From contig CAKPAG010000002.1 of NCBI GenBank assembly GCA_934132895.1, positions 75,657-139,656 on the forward strand: a stretch of DNA of 64,000 bases, given 5' to 3'. The notes beneath the pieces were generated by a model. The model did not search any database and was not told the DNA's origin. It saw nothing but the letters and a program-made list of their open reading frames with translations. Positions 25,751 to 33,201 of the stretch are shown piece by piece (position 1 is the stretch's first letter; every line of letters begins with the position of its first letter). The position numbers and the translations under genes are program-made. Origin of the DNA: an uncultured Clostridia bacterium (GTDB taxonomy: Bacteria > Bacillota > Clostridia > TANB77 > CAG-465).

Positions 25751-27089
25751 TTATTTCATAAAATTTCTAGCATTTTTTAATGCTCCAAATTTTCCTTTAC
25801 CAGACATCATAGATTTCATCATTTTTTGCATTTGTTCAAATTGTTCCATAAATCTATTAATATCTTGTACTTTATTTCCACTTCCCTTTGCAATTCTTAT
25901 TCTACGAGAAGCATTCAAAATCTTTGGATTTCTTCTTTCTTCTTTTGTCATAGAAGTAACAATTGCATTTATACGGTTGATTTGTTTTTCATCTATGTCT
26001 ACATCTCTTAATTCTTTTGGTACTCCTGGAAGCATTCCGAAGTAAACTTTTAAATGAACCCATTTTCCTTATTTTTTTCATTTGAGCTAAATAGTCATCT
26101 AAAGTAAATTCATTCTTTCTTATTCTTTTTTCTAAGTCCAAAGCTTGTTCTTCTGAAAAAGCTTCTTCAGCTTTATCTATTATAGATAAGACATCTCCCA
26201 TACCAAGTATTCGTGATGCAACTCTATCCGGATAAAATGGCTCTAAGTCACTTAATTTTTCTCCCACAGAAGCAAATTTTATTGGCTTTTTAGTTATACT
26301 TTTTACTGAAAGTGCAGCACCACCACGAGTATCAGAATCTAGTTTTGACATTGTTATAGAATCAATACCTACAACCTCATTAAATTTTTGAGCTACGTTT
26401 ACTGCTTCTTGACCAGTCATACTATCTACTACAAGCATTATCTCATGTGGTCTTACATTTTTCTTTAAATCTACCAACTCTTGCATTAGTTTATCGTCAA
26501 TTTGTAAACGTCCTGCTGTATCAATTATAACAACATCGCATAACTTAGATTGAGCTTTTTTAAGTCCACTCTTTGCAATTTCTACTACATCTTTATTTTC
26601 TTCTTCACTATATACGTCAATATTTAAGCTCTTACCTAAAGTTTCTAGTTGTTTTATAGCAGCAGGTCTATACACATCACAAGCCACCATTAAAGGTTTC
26701 TTTCCTTGTTTTCTTAGATAATTACTAAGTTTTCCACAAAGTGTTGTTTTACCACTACCTTGTAGTCCTACCAACATTATAACTGTAGGAGGGTTTGGAG
26801 AAATATTTAGTTTAGACTCTCCTCCGCCTAAAAGACTTACTAGTTCATCTCTTACAATTTTTACTATTTGTTGACCAGGTGTTAAACTTTTCATAACAGA
26901 TTCGCCAAGAGATTTTTCTCTTACAGTTCCCACAAAGTCTTTTACAACTTTATAGTTAACATCTGCTTCAAGTAAAGCAAGCTTTACTTCTCTTAAACAT
27001 ATATCTAATTCTTTTTCAGTTATCCTAGTTTGGCCTTTAAGTTTCTTCATTACATTTTGTAATTTATCTGATAGACTTTCAAACATCAC
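25751..27089 (-). CDS. ffh: Signal recognition particle protein Ffh, needs +1 frameshift
   Basis: SRP54 GTPase. The N and G domains are intact: GLQGSGKTTLCGKLSNYL, DVYRPAAIKQL, DTAGRLQIDD and TMSKLDSDTRGGAAL. At 26037-26039 the frame reaches CUU CGG and then runs 16 codons of nonsense to a stop. Skipping one C (26039) gives GGA AUG CUU CCA: L-GMLPGVPKELRDVDIDE and the methionine-rich M domain (FEQMQKMMKSMM), total 445 aa, as expected. The M domain binds 4.5S RNA and signal peptides and is essential. The start overlaps ylxM (ATGATG). Confidence 0.94.
26036..26042 (-). other. +1 recoding site in ffh (CUU-C-GGA)
   Basis: Zero frame: UUA CUU CGG AAU. Required: CUU, skip C, GGA AUG (L-G-M), the conserved start of the G/M-domain linker. 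Confidence 0.8.
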
Positions 27090-27409
27090 ATATCATCCTT
27101 TTCTTTTTTTAAAAGTATATTTAAAATATCGCAAGATTTAACTTCTTTTTTATTCTTACACATATTTATTACTCTTTCTACTTGAGTTAAAGTACTTTCC
27201 ATACCAATAGAACTTTCATAATTTTCAAGCATTCTCTTACTTTTTTCTATACTATCTCTAACAGCTTGGTATGATATATTTTTATTTTCAGCGATTTCTC
27301 TTAAAGACAAATTATACAAAAAATATTCTTCAAAGATATCTTGTTGCTTTTTTGTTAAAAGTTTTCCATATATATCATATAATCTATTAAACTTTAAATC
27401 TTCTTCCAT
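27086..27409 (-). CDS. ylxM: YlxM: helix-turn-helix partner of Ffh
   Basis: 107 aa with a sigma-70 region 4-like helix-turn-helix: LTKKQQDIFEEYFLYNLSLR, then EIAENKNISYQAVRDSIEKS. YlxM is encoded before ffh in most Firmicutes and modulates SRP GTPase function in streptococci. The start is placed at ATG 27407-27409 after AAGGTGAT. An upstream in-frame ATG at 27469 would add 20 non-homologous residues and lies in the leader hairpin. Confidence 0.9.
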   Translation of the reverse strand: MEEDLKFNRLYDIYGKLLTKKQQDIFEEYFLYNLSLREIAENKNISYQAVRDSIEKSKRMLENYESSIGMESTLTQVERVINMCKNKKEVKSCDILNILLKKEKDDM

Positions 27410-27432
27410 TAAAATCACCTTAAATGCAAAAT

Positions 27433-27460
27433 ATGTGTAAAGCATTTTCACTTTACACAT
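27433..27460 (-). promoter_or_regulatory. 5' leader hairpin of the ylxM-ffh operon
   Basis: Perfect 10-bp stem ATGTGTAAAG / CTTTACACAT with an 8-base loop starting at the predicted transcription start. It may stabilise the mRNA end or act as an attenuator (a short T-rich stretch follows). Confidence 0.55.
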
Positions 27461-27489
27461 ATTATACACTAGTATATTTGCTTTGTCAA
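27461..27489 (-). promoter_or_regulatory. Promoter of the ylxM-ffh-rplS operon
   Basis: TTGACA (27484-27489), 17 bases, TATAAT (27461-27466) on the minus strand: full consensus, suiting a ribosomal and SRP operon. Confidence 0.85.
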
Positions 27490-27526
27490 CAAATATATAT
27501 AAATTTATGAAAACTTTTCGCTAATA

Positions 27527-28943
27527 CTAAAGCTCATTTACTAGTTCTTTAAAATAATTTCCTCTTTCCTCAAAGTCTTTATACATGTCAAATGATGCAC
27601 TTGCAGGTGACATTACAACATTATCTCCCGATACAGAGTGCATAAGAGCATAATCTAAAGCATCTTTTAAGTTATTAAATTCTTTTATATCAATCATTCC
27701 ATCTAAATCTATTTTTTCTTTTTCCGCTTCTTTTATAACTGCTTCTTTTATTTTTTCAGATGTTGCTCCTACAAGTAATAAAATTTTCACTTTATCTATT
27801 ATATATTTTCCTATCACATCATATGGTATATGTTTGTCATAACCACCAGCAATTAATATAACTTTATCTTTAAATGACTTAAGTCCTGCTATTGTTCTTG
27901 TTGGTGAACTTGCAATAGAATCGTTATAGTAATTTACTCCGAGAAATACATCTTACAAATTCCATTCTATGTTCTACTCCACTAAAATTTGTAATAACAT
28001 CTTTTATGCTTTCAACAGATACTAAATCAAAACAAGCAGAGATTGCAGTACATATATTTGCAATATTATGCATTCCTACAAGTTTTACATCTTTTTTATC
28101 ACATATTTTAGTTTTTTCTTTACCGTCATTATATATAATTTCATCATTTTCAAGATATGTACCTTTTTCAACTTCTCCATTTAAACTAAATTTTCGTATA
28201 TTAGTTTGAATTTTATTAGTTTGTATAATGCTTAAATATTTTTCAGTATACTTATCATCATTATTTAATACTAACAAATCATTTTTAGTTTGTTTAAAAA
28301 ATATATTTGCTTTAGCAAGTACATACTCTTCAAAACTTCTATGATAGTCTAAGTGATTTGGCGAAATATTTGTAATTACTGAAATATTTGGAGATTTTTT
28401 TAAAGTCATAAGCTGGAAGCTACTTAACTCTAATACTATTATATCTTTTCTATCCATTTTTTCTATTTCTGCAAAAACAGATTTTCCTATATTTCCTCCA
28501 AGCCACACCTTATATCCTTCTTTTTCCAAGAATTTAGCTATAAGGGTTGTTGTTGTTGTTTTTCCATCGCTACCTGTTACACCTATTACTTTGCATGGTG
28601 CAAGATCTATTAAAAGTTCAATTTCAGATGTAAGCTTTACTCCTTTTTTTACGGCTTCTTCTATTTCTGGTAAAAATGGTTTTATTCCAGGAGTTCTTAG
28701 TATATAATCAAATTTATCTAGATTTGTTAAATAATTATCTCCAAGTAAAAGTTCTATATCTAATTTAACAAGTTCAGGACATTTTTCTAATGAACTTTTA
28801 TTTTTGTCTCTTACACTTATCTTTGTCCCTAGTTTATGTAAAAACTGTATAGCAGGTATATTACTTCTACCTATTCCTAAAACTGCGATTTTTTTATTTT
28901 TAATTCCAATTTTAAATAATTCTAATTTCTCATTTAATAACAA
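27527..28943 (-). CDS. murD: UDP-N-acetylmuramoylalanine-D-glutamate ligase MurD, needs +1 frameshift
   Basis: Adds D-Glu to UDP-MurNAc-L-Ala. Visible motifs: GIGRSNIPAIQFL, GVTGSDGKTTTTTLIAKFL (P-loop) and ISPNHLDYHRSFEEY. At 27939-27941 the frame meets AUU UCU CGG AGU and stops four codons later. Skipping one C (27941) gives SGVNYYNDSIASSP and the whole C-terminal ligase domain to 27527, 471 aa in all. TTG at 28941-28943 after AAGGTGA is the likely start; a GTG at 28952 lies inside the ribosome site. The gene is essential, so a real disruption is implausible. Confidence 0.93.
27938..27944 (-). other. +1 recoding site in murD (UCU-C-GGA)
   Basis: Zero frame: AUU UCU CGG AGU. Required: UCU, skip C, GGA GUA AAU UAC (S-G-V-N-Y), a conserved MurD stretch. 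Confidence 0.8.
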
Positions 28944-28976
28944 TACTCTCACCTTTTTTCATATTTATATATAACT

Positions 28977-29005
28977 ATTATATTCCAGAAACATGCTTTT
29001 TGCAA
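28977..29005 (-). promoter_or_regulatory. Promoter of murD
   Basis: TTGCAA (29000-29005), 17 bases, TATAAT (28977-28982) on the minus strand. Confidence 0.75.
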
Positions 29006-29038
29006 TACCAATTTATTACTATTTTTATATAACAAGAA

Positions 29039-29070
29039 AAGCATCCTTAAATAAAAAACAAAGGATGCTT
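29039..29070 (-). terminator. Terminator after the DUF1540 gene
   Basis: Perfect stem AAGCATCCTT / AAGGATGCTT followed by TTCTTG on the minus strand. Confidence 0.8.
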
Positions 29071-29078
29071 AAACAAAG

Positions 29079-29279
29079 CTAATCTCTTCCTGTTATTTCT
29101 GTTACATTCAAATCTCCACAGAATTTATAGGAAGCACATGCAGTTGTATCATCTGCACTTTCATTTGCTTTAGTATTGCAAGGACATACTTGTATCTTAT
29201 CTAATCTACAAGTACAGTCTTCAATACAGTTATGAGCACAATGAGCTACATTACACTCAATTTTTTGTTTGTATGACAT
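29079..29279 (-). CDS. DUF1540 cysteine-rich protein
   Basis: 66 aa with nine cysteines in the DUF1540 pattern: CNVAHCAHNCIEDCTCRLDK, then a later T-x-C and a final Cys. The family is common in Clostridia and probably binds a metal. Its role is unknown. The start is the ATG at 29277-29279 after GGGAG. It follows the methyltransferase gene by 42 bases and may share its transcript. Confidence 0.8.
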   Translation of the reverse strand: MSYKQKIECNVAHCAHNCIEDCTCRLDKIQVCPCNTKANESADDTTACASYKFCGDLNVTEITGRD

Positions 29280-29321
29280 AAATATCAACTCCCAGAATAT
29301 TATCTGTAGTTTTGAATGTCA

Positions 29322-30083
29322 TTATTCATAAATTTTTAAAAATTCATTTGTAAAATTTCCATTTTCATCATATTCAATTAACGGTTTTTCTACTATAACT
29401 TCACTATTTCCATCTTTTACATATTCTACTAAAACAATACTTGGCTTTAAGTTTAAACTAGGTTGAACTAATTTTATTTTCTTAGCTTCTAATCTATACT
29501 TTCTTGCTATACATATTAAGTCTGTTAACCTTTCAGGTTTATGAACTATATATAACTTTCCTTTTGTATTTAAAAGCTTGGATGCAGAATTAAATATATC
29601 TTCTAACTTGCAACAAACCTCATGTCTTGCAATATATTTTACATCTTGAGTATTCTTTATTCCTTCTCCAATTTTTTTATACGGTGGATTACATACAATA
29701 ATATCTGCTGTTCCTTCTCCTACTTTTTTTATCAATTCCTTTCTAATATTTTCTACGCTTTTTATATCTTCATTTAATGTAATTATTTTTTCATCCAAGG
29801 TATTATACTGAACATTTCTTTTTAACAAATCATACATTTGTCTTTGAAGTTCTACAGCTATTATTTTATTGCATTTTTTCTTTGCGGAAATTATAACTGG
29901 AATCACACCACTTCCACTACAAAAATCTATTATATTATTTTTGGAACTATTTGAACTTACAAAGTTTGCTAGTAACACACTATCTGTTCCAAAACAAAAA
30001 TACTCTTTATTCTGAATAATTTTCAAATTTTGAATACCTAAATCATCAATTCTTTCATTTCCATTATGCTTAATATTATCCAT
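29322..30083 (-). CDS. tRNA1(Val) adenine-N6 methyltransferase-like (TrmN6/YfiC family)
   Basis: 253 aa, SAM-dependent. IIDFCSGSGVIPVI is the SAM-binding motif I and IIVCNPPYKK is the N6-adenine methylase NPPY motif. The N-terminal FGTDSVLLANF is typical of the TrmN6 family. It probably modifies A37 of a tRNA. The start at 30081-30083 follows AAAGGGA. An in-frame ATG at 30167 would read through the promoter. The promoter overlaps one copy of a 25-bp repeat. Confidence 0.85.
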   Translation of the reverse strand: MDNIKHNGNERIDDLGIQNLKIIQNKEYFCFGTDSVLLANFVSSNSSKNNIIDFCSGSGVIPVIISAKKKCNKIIAVELQRQMYDLLKRNVQYNTLDEKIITLNEDIKSVENIRKELIKKVGEGTADIIVCNPPYKKIGEGIKNTQDVKYIARHEVCCKLEDIFNSASKLLNTKGKLYIVHKPERLTDLICIARKYRLEAKKIKLVQPSLNLKPSIVLVEYVKDGNSEVIVEKPLIEYDENGNFTNEFLKIYE

Positions 30084-30122
30084 ATTACATATCCCTTTAC
30101 TATTACAATTATTATAACTAAT

Positions 30123-30151
30123 ATGATAACATAATTTTATATTTTTTGCAA
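30123..30151 (-). promoter_or_regulatory. Promoter of the tRNA methyltransferase
   Basis: TTGCAA (30146-30151), 17 bases, TATCAT (30123-30128) on the minus strand. The -35 and spacer are exactly the 25-bp repeated sequence. Confidence 0.6.
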
Positions 30152-30153
30152 TC
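30129..30153. repeat. 25-bp direct repeat, copy 1
   Basis: Identical to 31069-31093, beginning ACATAATTTTAT and ending TTTTTTGCAATC. The two copies flank the ToxIN cassette. Confidence 0.75.
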
Positions 30154-30353
30154 TTTGAAATGCTCATAAGAATTTCTATTTTTTTCTGAATTCACATTAA
30201 AAATGTGTGGAAGAATAACTAAAAAAAGATTTAAAATTTTAGTTGAGTAAAAATATATGTGATAGAAAACTTAGTTAACAAATACACTAATAGACAAAAT
30301 TGCTTACCTAAAAAATATTTATTTTAATTGATATTGAAAAGTACTCTAAAAAT

Positions 30354-30872
30354 TTATCCCTTATATTCTATGCATTTTTCTTCAAGCAATTTGAAATCCA
30401 CTACGTTTTTTATGTAAGACACATCATAATTGTTTATTTTTTGTCTATATAAAATATTAGCATATTTTATTATCATATCTTGATTTTTATTTATAAATTC
30501 CAGTTCCTTTTCTACTAAGATTTTATAATTTTTATTTTTCTCTTTTTGGGGTTCATATAAAACAAGTTCACTATCTGGAACAGGTATCATATTACTTATT
30601 CTTAACGTTCCCTTTAATACAGGAATATTGTTAATCTCTTCATTAGAGACTATTCTTATAATTGGAATAACAGACTTTCTTATTGCTTTATTTTTATAGT
30701 CGCTTTTTTTAGGAGAAGACATAGGAATATAATATTTTAACTGATTTATATCTAAAACTATTCCTAAATATTTTCTCATTACCTTTCTTTTATCCTCTTT
30801 ATTATCATAAACTTTGTCATCGAATTTTCTTAAATAATTTATATATTTATCTGTTATAGAATATAATTTCAT
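30354..30872 (-). CDS. toxN: Type III toxin-antitoxin endoribonuclease (ToxN/AbiQ family)
   Basis: 172 aa. YINYLRKFDDKVYDNK, YLGIVLDINQLKYYIPMSSP and a final FKLLEEKCIEY are ToxN/AbiQ family hallmarks. The enzyme cleaves RNA and is held inactive by a repeat-derived RNA pseudoknot; many such systems abort phage infection. A ToxI-like RNA and terminator lie directly upstream. The ATG at 30870-30872 follows AGGAGG by five bases. A paralogue with the same ending is at 40645-41154. Confidence 0.85.
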   Translation of the reverse strand: MKLYSITDKYINYLRKFDDKVYDNKEDKRKVMRKYLGIVLDINQLKYYIPMSSPKKSDYKNKAIRKSVIPIIRIVSNEEINNIPVLKGTLRISNMIPVPDSELVLYEPQKEKNKNYKILVEKELEFINKNQDMIIKYANILYRQKINNYDVSYIKNVVDFKLLEEKCIEYKG

Positions 30873-30892
30873 ACACACCTCCTATACTACAA

Positions 30893-30920
30893 AAAGGTAA
30901 GAATTTAAGTTCTTACCTTT
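30893..30920 (-). terminator. Terminator between ToxI RNA and toxN
   Basis: Perfect 11-bp stem AAAGGTAAGAA / TTCTTACCTTT followed by TTTTT on the minus strand. A partial terminator here is standard in type III systems and keeps antitoxin above toxin. Confidence 0.8.
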
Positions 30921-30960
30921 GATTTTACAGCTCTCACTTATTGGTAGAGTTCACCTGATT
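30921..30960 (-). ncRNA. toxI: ToxI-like antitoxin RNA (single unit)
   Basis: On the minus strand the order CAGGTGA - CTACC - TAAGTG - AGCTG - AAAATC matches the ToxI pseudoknot unit of the Pectobacterium system as I remember it. Only one complete unit is visible, whereas most ToxI loci have two or more. It is transcribed from the perfect promoter at 31006-31034. Confidence 0.72.
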
Positions 30961-31005
30961 TTTTAACTGTAAATAGATATATCAATATCTACTTCTATTA
31001 TATTC

Positions 31006-31034
31006 ATTATAATCCTAAACTATACTTTTGTCAA
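31006..31034 (-). promoter_or_regulatory. Promoter of the ToxI RNA
   Basis: TTGACA (31029-31034), 17 bases, TATAAT (31006-31011) on the minus strand: perfect consensus, as expected for an abundant antitoxin RNA. Confidence 0.85.
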
Positions 31035-31068
31035 TACATTTTTCATAATTTACAAATTAATGCTAATT

Positions 31069-31093
31069 ACATAATTTTATATTTTTTGCAATC
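31069..31093. repeat. 25-bp direct repeat, copy 2
   Basis: Identical to 30129-30153. This copy has the -35-like TTGCAA but no -10 after it on the minus strand, so it looks like the duplicated remnant left by insertion of the cassette. Confidence 0.75.
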
Positions 31094-31096
31094 AAC

Positions 31097-31125
31097 TTGC
31101 TTTTAAGTTGATAAAATGTTAGAAT
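31097..31125 (+). promoter_or_regulatory. Probable promoter of the pseudouridine synthase with operator-like repeat
   Basis: TTGCTT (31097-31102), 17 bases, TAGAAT (31120-31125). A perfect inverted repeat ATCAACTT / AAGTTGAT (31091-31112) covers the -35. Confidence 0.5.
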
Positions 31126-31141
31126 TAATCTGTGATTATTT

Positions 31142-32047
31142 ATGAAAATAGAATATAGAATAAAAAAAGATGATATTGGGAAAAAATTGAAAGATATACT
31201 TAAACAAAGGCTATATGTATCGAGTATACTTTTAAAAAATTTAAGAGAAAATAAACGCATATATGTAAATGATAAAAATGAATATACAAATTATATTGTA
31301 AAAGAAGACGATAAGATTTGTATTGATATACAAGATTTTAGCAAAACAAGATTTAAAGATAAATTTAATTTAGTAAACGCACCACTTAACGTTATATATG
31401 AAGATGAATATTTGCTTATTATAAATAAACCTGCAAATATGCCAGTACACCCATCTAGCAATAATTATGAAAATACTCTTTCAAATATTGTAGCAAACTA
31501 TTTAGAAAAAGAAAATATATCTAACATCCATATTGTAACAAGGCTTGACCATAACACTACAGGTATTTGTATATTTGCAAAAAATGCATACATTCAAGAA
31601 TTATTTGTTAGAAAAAAAGATAAAATTGATTTAAAAAAGTACTATACTGCGATAGTAGATGGAATAGTAGAAAAAGACCATGGTGTTATAACAAAAAATA
31701 TTGCTAGAAAAAAAGATACTATTATTTTAAGAGAGGTAAATAACTCAGGTGATTTTGCTAAAACAGAATATTTTGTTAAAAAAAGATACTATGATAAAAA
31801 CTATACTTTAGTTTCTATTTTACTTCATACTGGAAGAACTCATCAAATACGTGTACACTTTTCAGATATGGGACATGTACTTTTAGGTGATGAATTGTAC
31901 GGAAATGAATATGGAAAAAAAGACATTTTAAAATATATAAAAAGACAATCTTTACACTGTGAAAAAATAACTTTTCATCACCCTATTACAAATAACAAAA
32001 TCGAACTAACTTCCCCTATCCCCGATGATATGGATAAATTATTGTAG
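31142..32047 (+). CDS. RluA-family 23S/tRNA pseudouridine synthase
   Basis: 301 aa. The N-terminal S4-like domain (DIGKKLKDIL, LKNLRENKRIYVND) is followed by the catalytic domain with VTRLDHNTTG, where the Asp is catalytic, then HTGRTHQIRVHF and GDELYG. It isomerises uridine in rRNA, in the RluD/RluC/YlyB group; the exact target cannot be told. No Shine-Dalgarno is visible before the ATG, unusual here, so translation may start on a short leader. Confidence 0.88.
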   Translation: MKIEYRIKKDDIGKKLKDILKQRLYVSSILLKNLRENKRIYVNDKNEYTNYIVKEDDKICIDIQDFSKTRFKDKFNLVNAPLNVIYEDEYLLIINKPANMPVHPSSNNYENTLSNIVANYLEKENISNIHIVTRLDHNTTGICIFAKNAYIQELFVRKKDKIDLKKYYTAIVDGIVEKDHGVITKNIARKKDTIILREVNNSGDFAKTEYFVKKRYYDKNYTLVSILLHTGRTHQIRVHFSDMGHVLLGDELYGNEYGKKDILKYIKRQSLHCEKITFHHPITNNKIELTSPIPDDMDKLL

Positions 32048-32048
32048 C

Positions 32049-32104
32049 AAAAAAGAAAAAGGATTTATATCATACAGTGTAATGAAATTTCCTTTTTCTT
32101 TTTT
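32049..32104. terminator. Bidirectional terminator
   Basis: AAAAAAGAAAAAGGA / TCCTTTTTCTTTTTT stem between convergent genes. Confidence 0.8.
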
Positions 32105-32124
32105 GATCTTATCCTAGAAAATAA

Positions 32125-33165
32125 TTATAAATTATTTTTACTTCCATCAAACTCGTCAAAAATATTACCTACAATTTCTTCAATAACATCTTCCATAGTA
32201 ATAATACCTACAAAGTTTTCTTCCTTATCTTTTACTATTACCATACCTTGACGTCTTTTTTGCATTAGTTTAAATATATCATCTGCTTTATCTGTATCTT
32301 CAACAAATAATGCTTCATGCATTATATCTAATATTTCCATTTTTTTAGTTTTCTTATGATATACAATTATGTCTTTAATATTCAAAACTCCAATAATATT
32401 ATCTTTTTCCTTGTTATACACAGGCATTCTTGTATATTTGTGATTTTTAATTTTTTCCATTAAACCTTGGTTTGAAATATTCACATCCACTGATACAACA
32501 TTTTCTTTTTTAGTCATTATTTTTGAGGCTTCAACATCATTAAATGAAAATACATTAAATATAAGGTTCTTTTCACCTTCTTCAATGGTTCCATCATCTG
32601 TTCCTGTTGAAATCATTGCTTTAATTTCTTCCTCTGTAACTTTTTCTTCAGCATTTTTAGATATTCCAAATATTTTAGCTACAATATTAGTAGACTTCGT
32701 AAGTAGCCATACAAATGGATATGTTACTTTCATAAGTACTGTAATCATATTCACAACATTATATGCGATTTTTTCAGGAAAACTCATAGCCATCCTTTTA
32801 GGTACAAGTTCTCCTAAAACTAGCGTAAAGTATGAAAGAATAAGTGTAACTAAAATTACTATTATCGGCTTTAATATATTTACAGAAATACTTAAAAATT
32901 TAAAATATTCTACCAATTCATCTGCAAAAGCTTCAGCTGCAAATGCACTGGCTAAGAAACCTGCAAGTGTTATTCCTATTTGAATAGTAGCTAAAAATCC
33001 ACTAGGATTATCTACAAGTTTTTGTATTTTAATTGCTTTTTTATTTTTCTTTTTAACCTCTTGTTTTAACTCAAATTTATTTACAGATAAGAATGCTATT
33101 TCAGATGCTGCAAATACTCCATTTACTAAAATTAATAGCATTACTATTATAAGTTGTATTAACAT
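32125..33165 (-). CDS. CNNM/CorC-type membrane protein with CBS domains
   Basis: 346 aa. The DUF21 (CNNM) membrane domain (about 1-180, four helices, with NGVFAASEIAFLSVNKFELK at the start) is followed by a CBS pair (MTKKENVVSVDV, RMPVYNKEKDNIIGVLNIKD, QGMVIVKDKEENFVGIITME). The usual C-terminal CorC_HlyC domain is missing, so it is at the short end of the family. Relatives transport Mg2+ or respond to it. It lies 36 bases after uvrB. Confidence 0.88.
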   Translation of the reverse strand: MLIQLIIVMLLILVNGVFAASEIAFLSVNKFELKQEVKKKNKKAIKIQKLVDNPSGFLATIQIGITLAGFLASAFAAEAFADELVEYFKFLSISVNILKPIIVILVTLILSYFTLVLGELVPKRMAMSFPEKIAYNVVNMITVLMKVTYPFVWLLTKSTNIVAKIFGISKNAEEKVTEEEIKAMISTGTDDGTIEEGEKNLIFNVFSFNDVEASKIMTKKENVVSVDVNISNQGLMEKIKNHKYTRMPVYNKEKDNIIGVLNIKDIIVYHKKTKKMEILDIMHEALFVEDTDKADDIFKLMQKRRQGMVIVKDKEENFVGIITMEDVIEEIVGNIFDEFDGSKNNL

Positions 33166-33201
33166 TTTTTTCTCCCCTTATTTTTATATTACTTTATAAC
33201 T

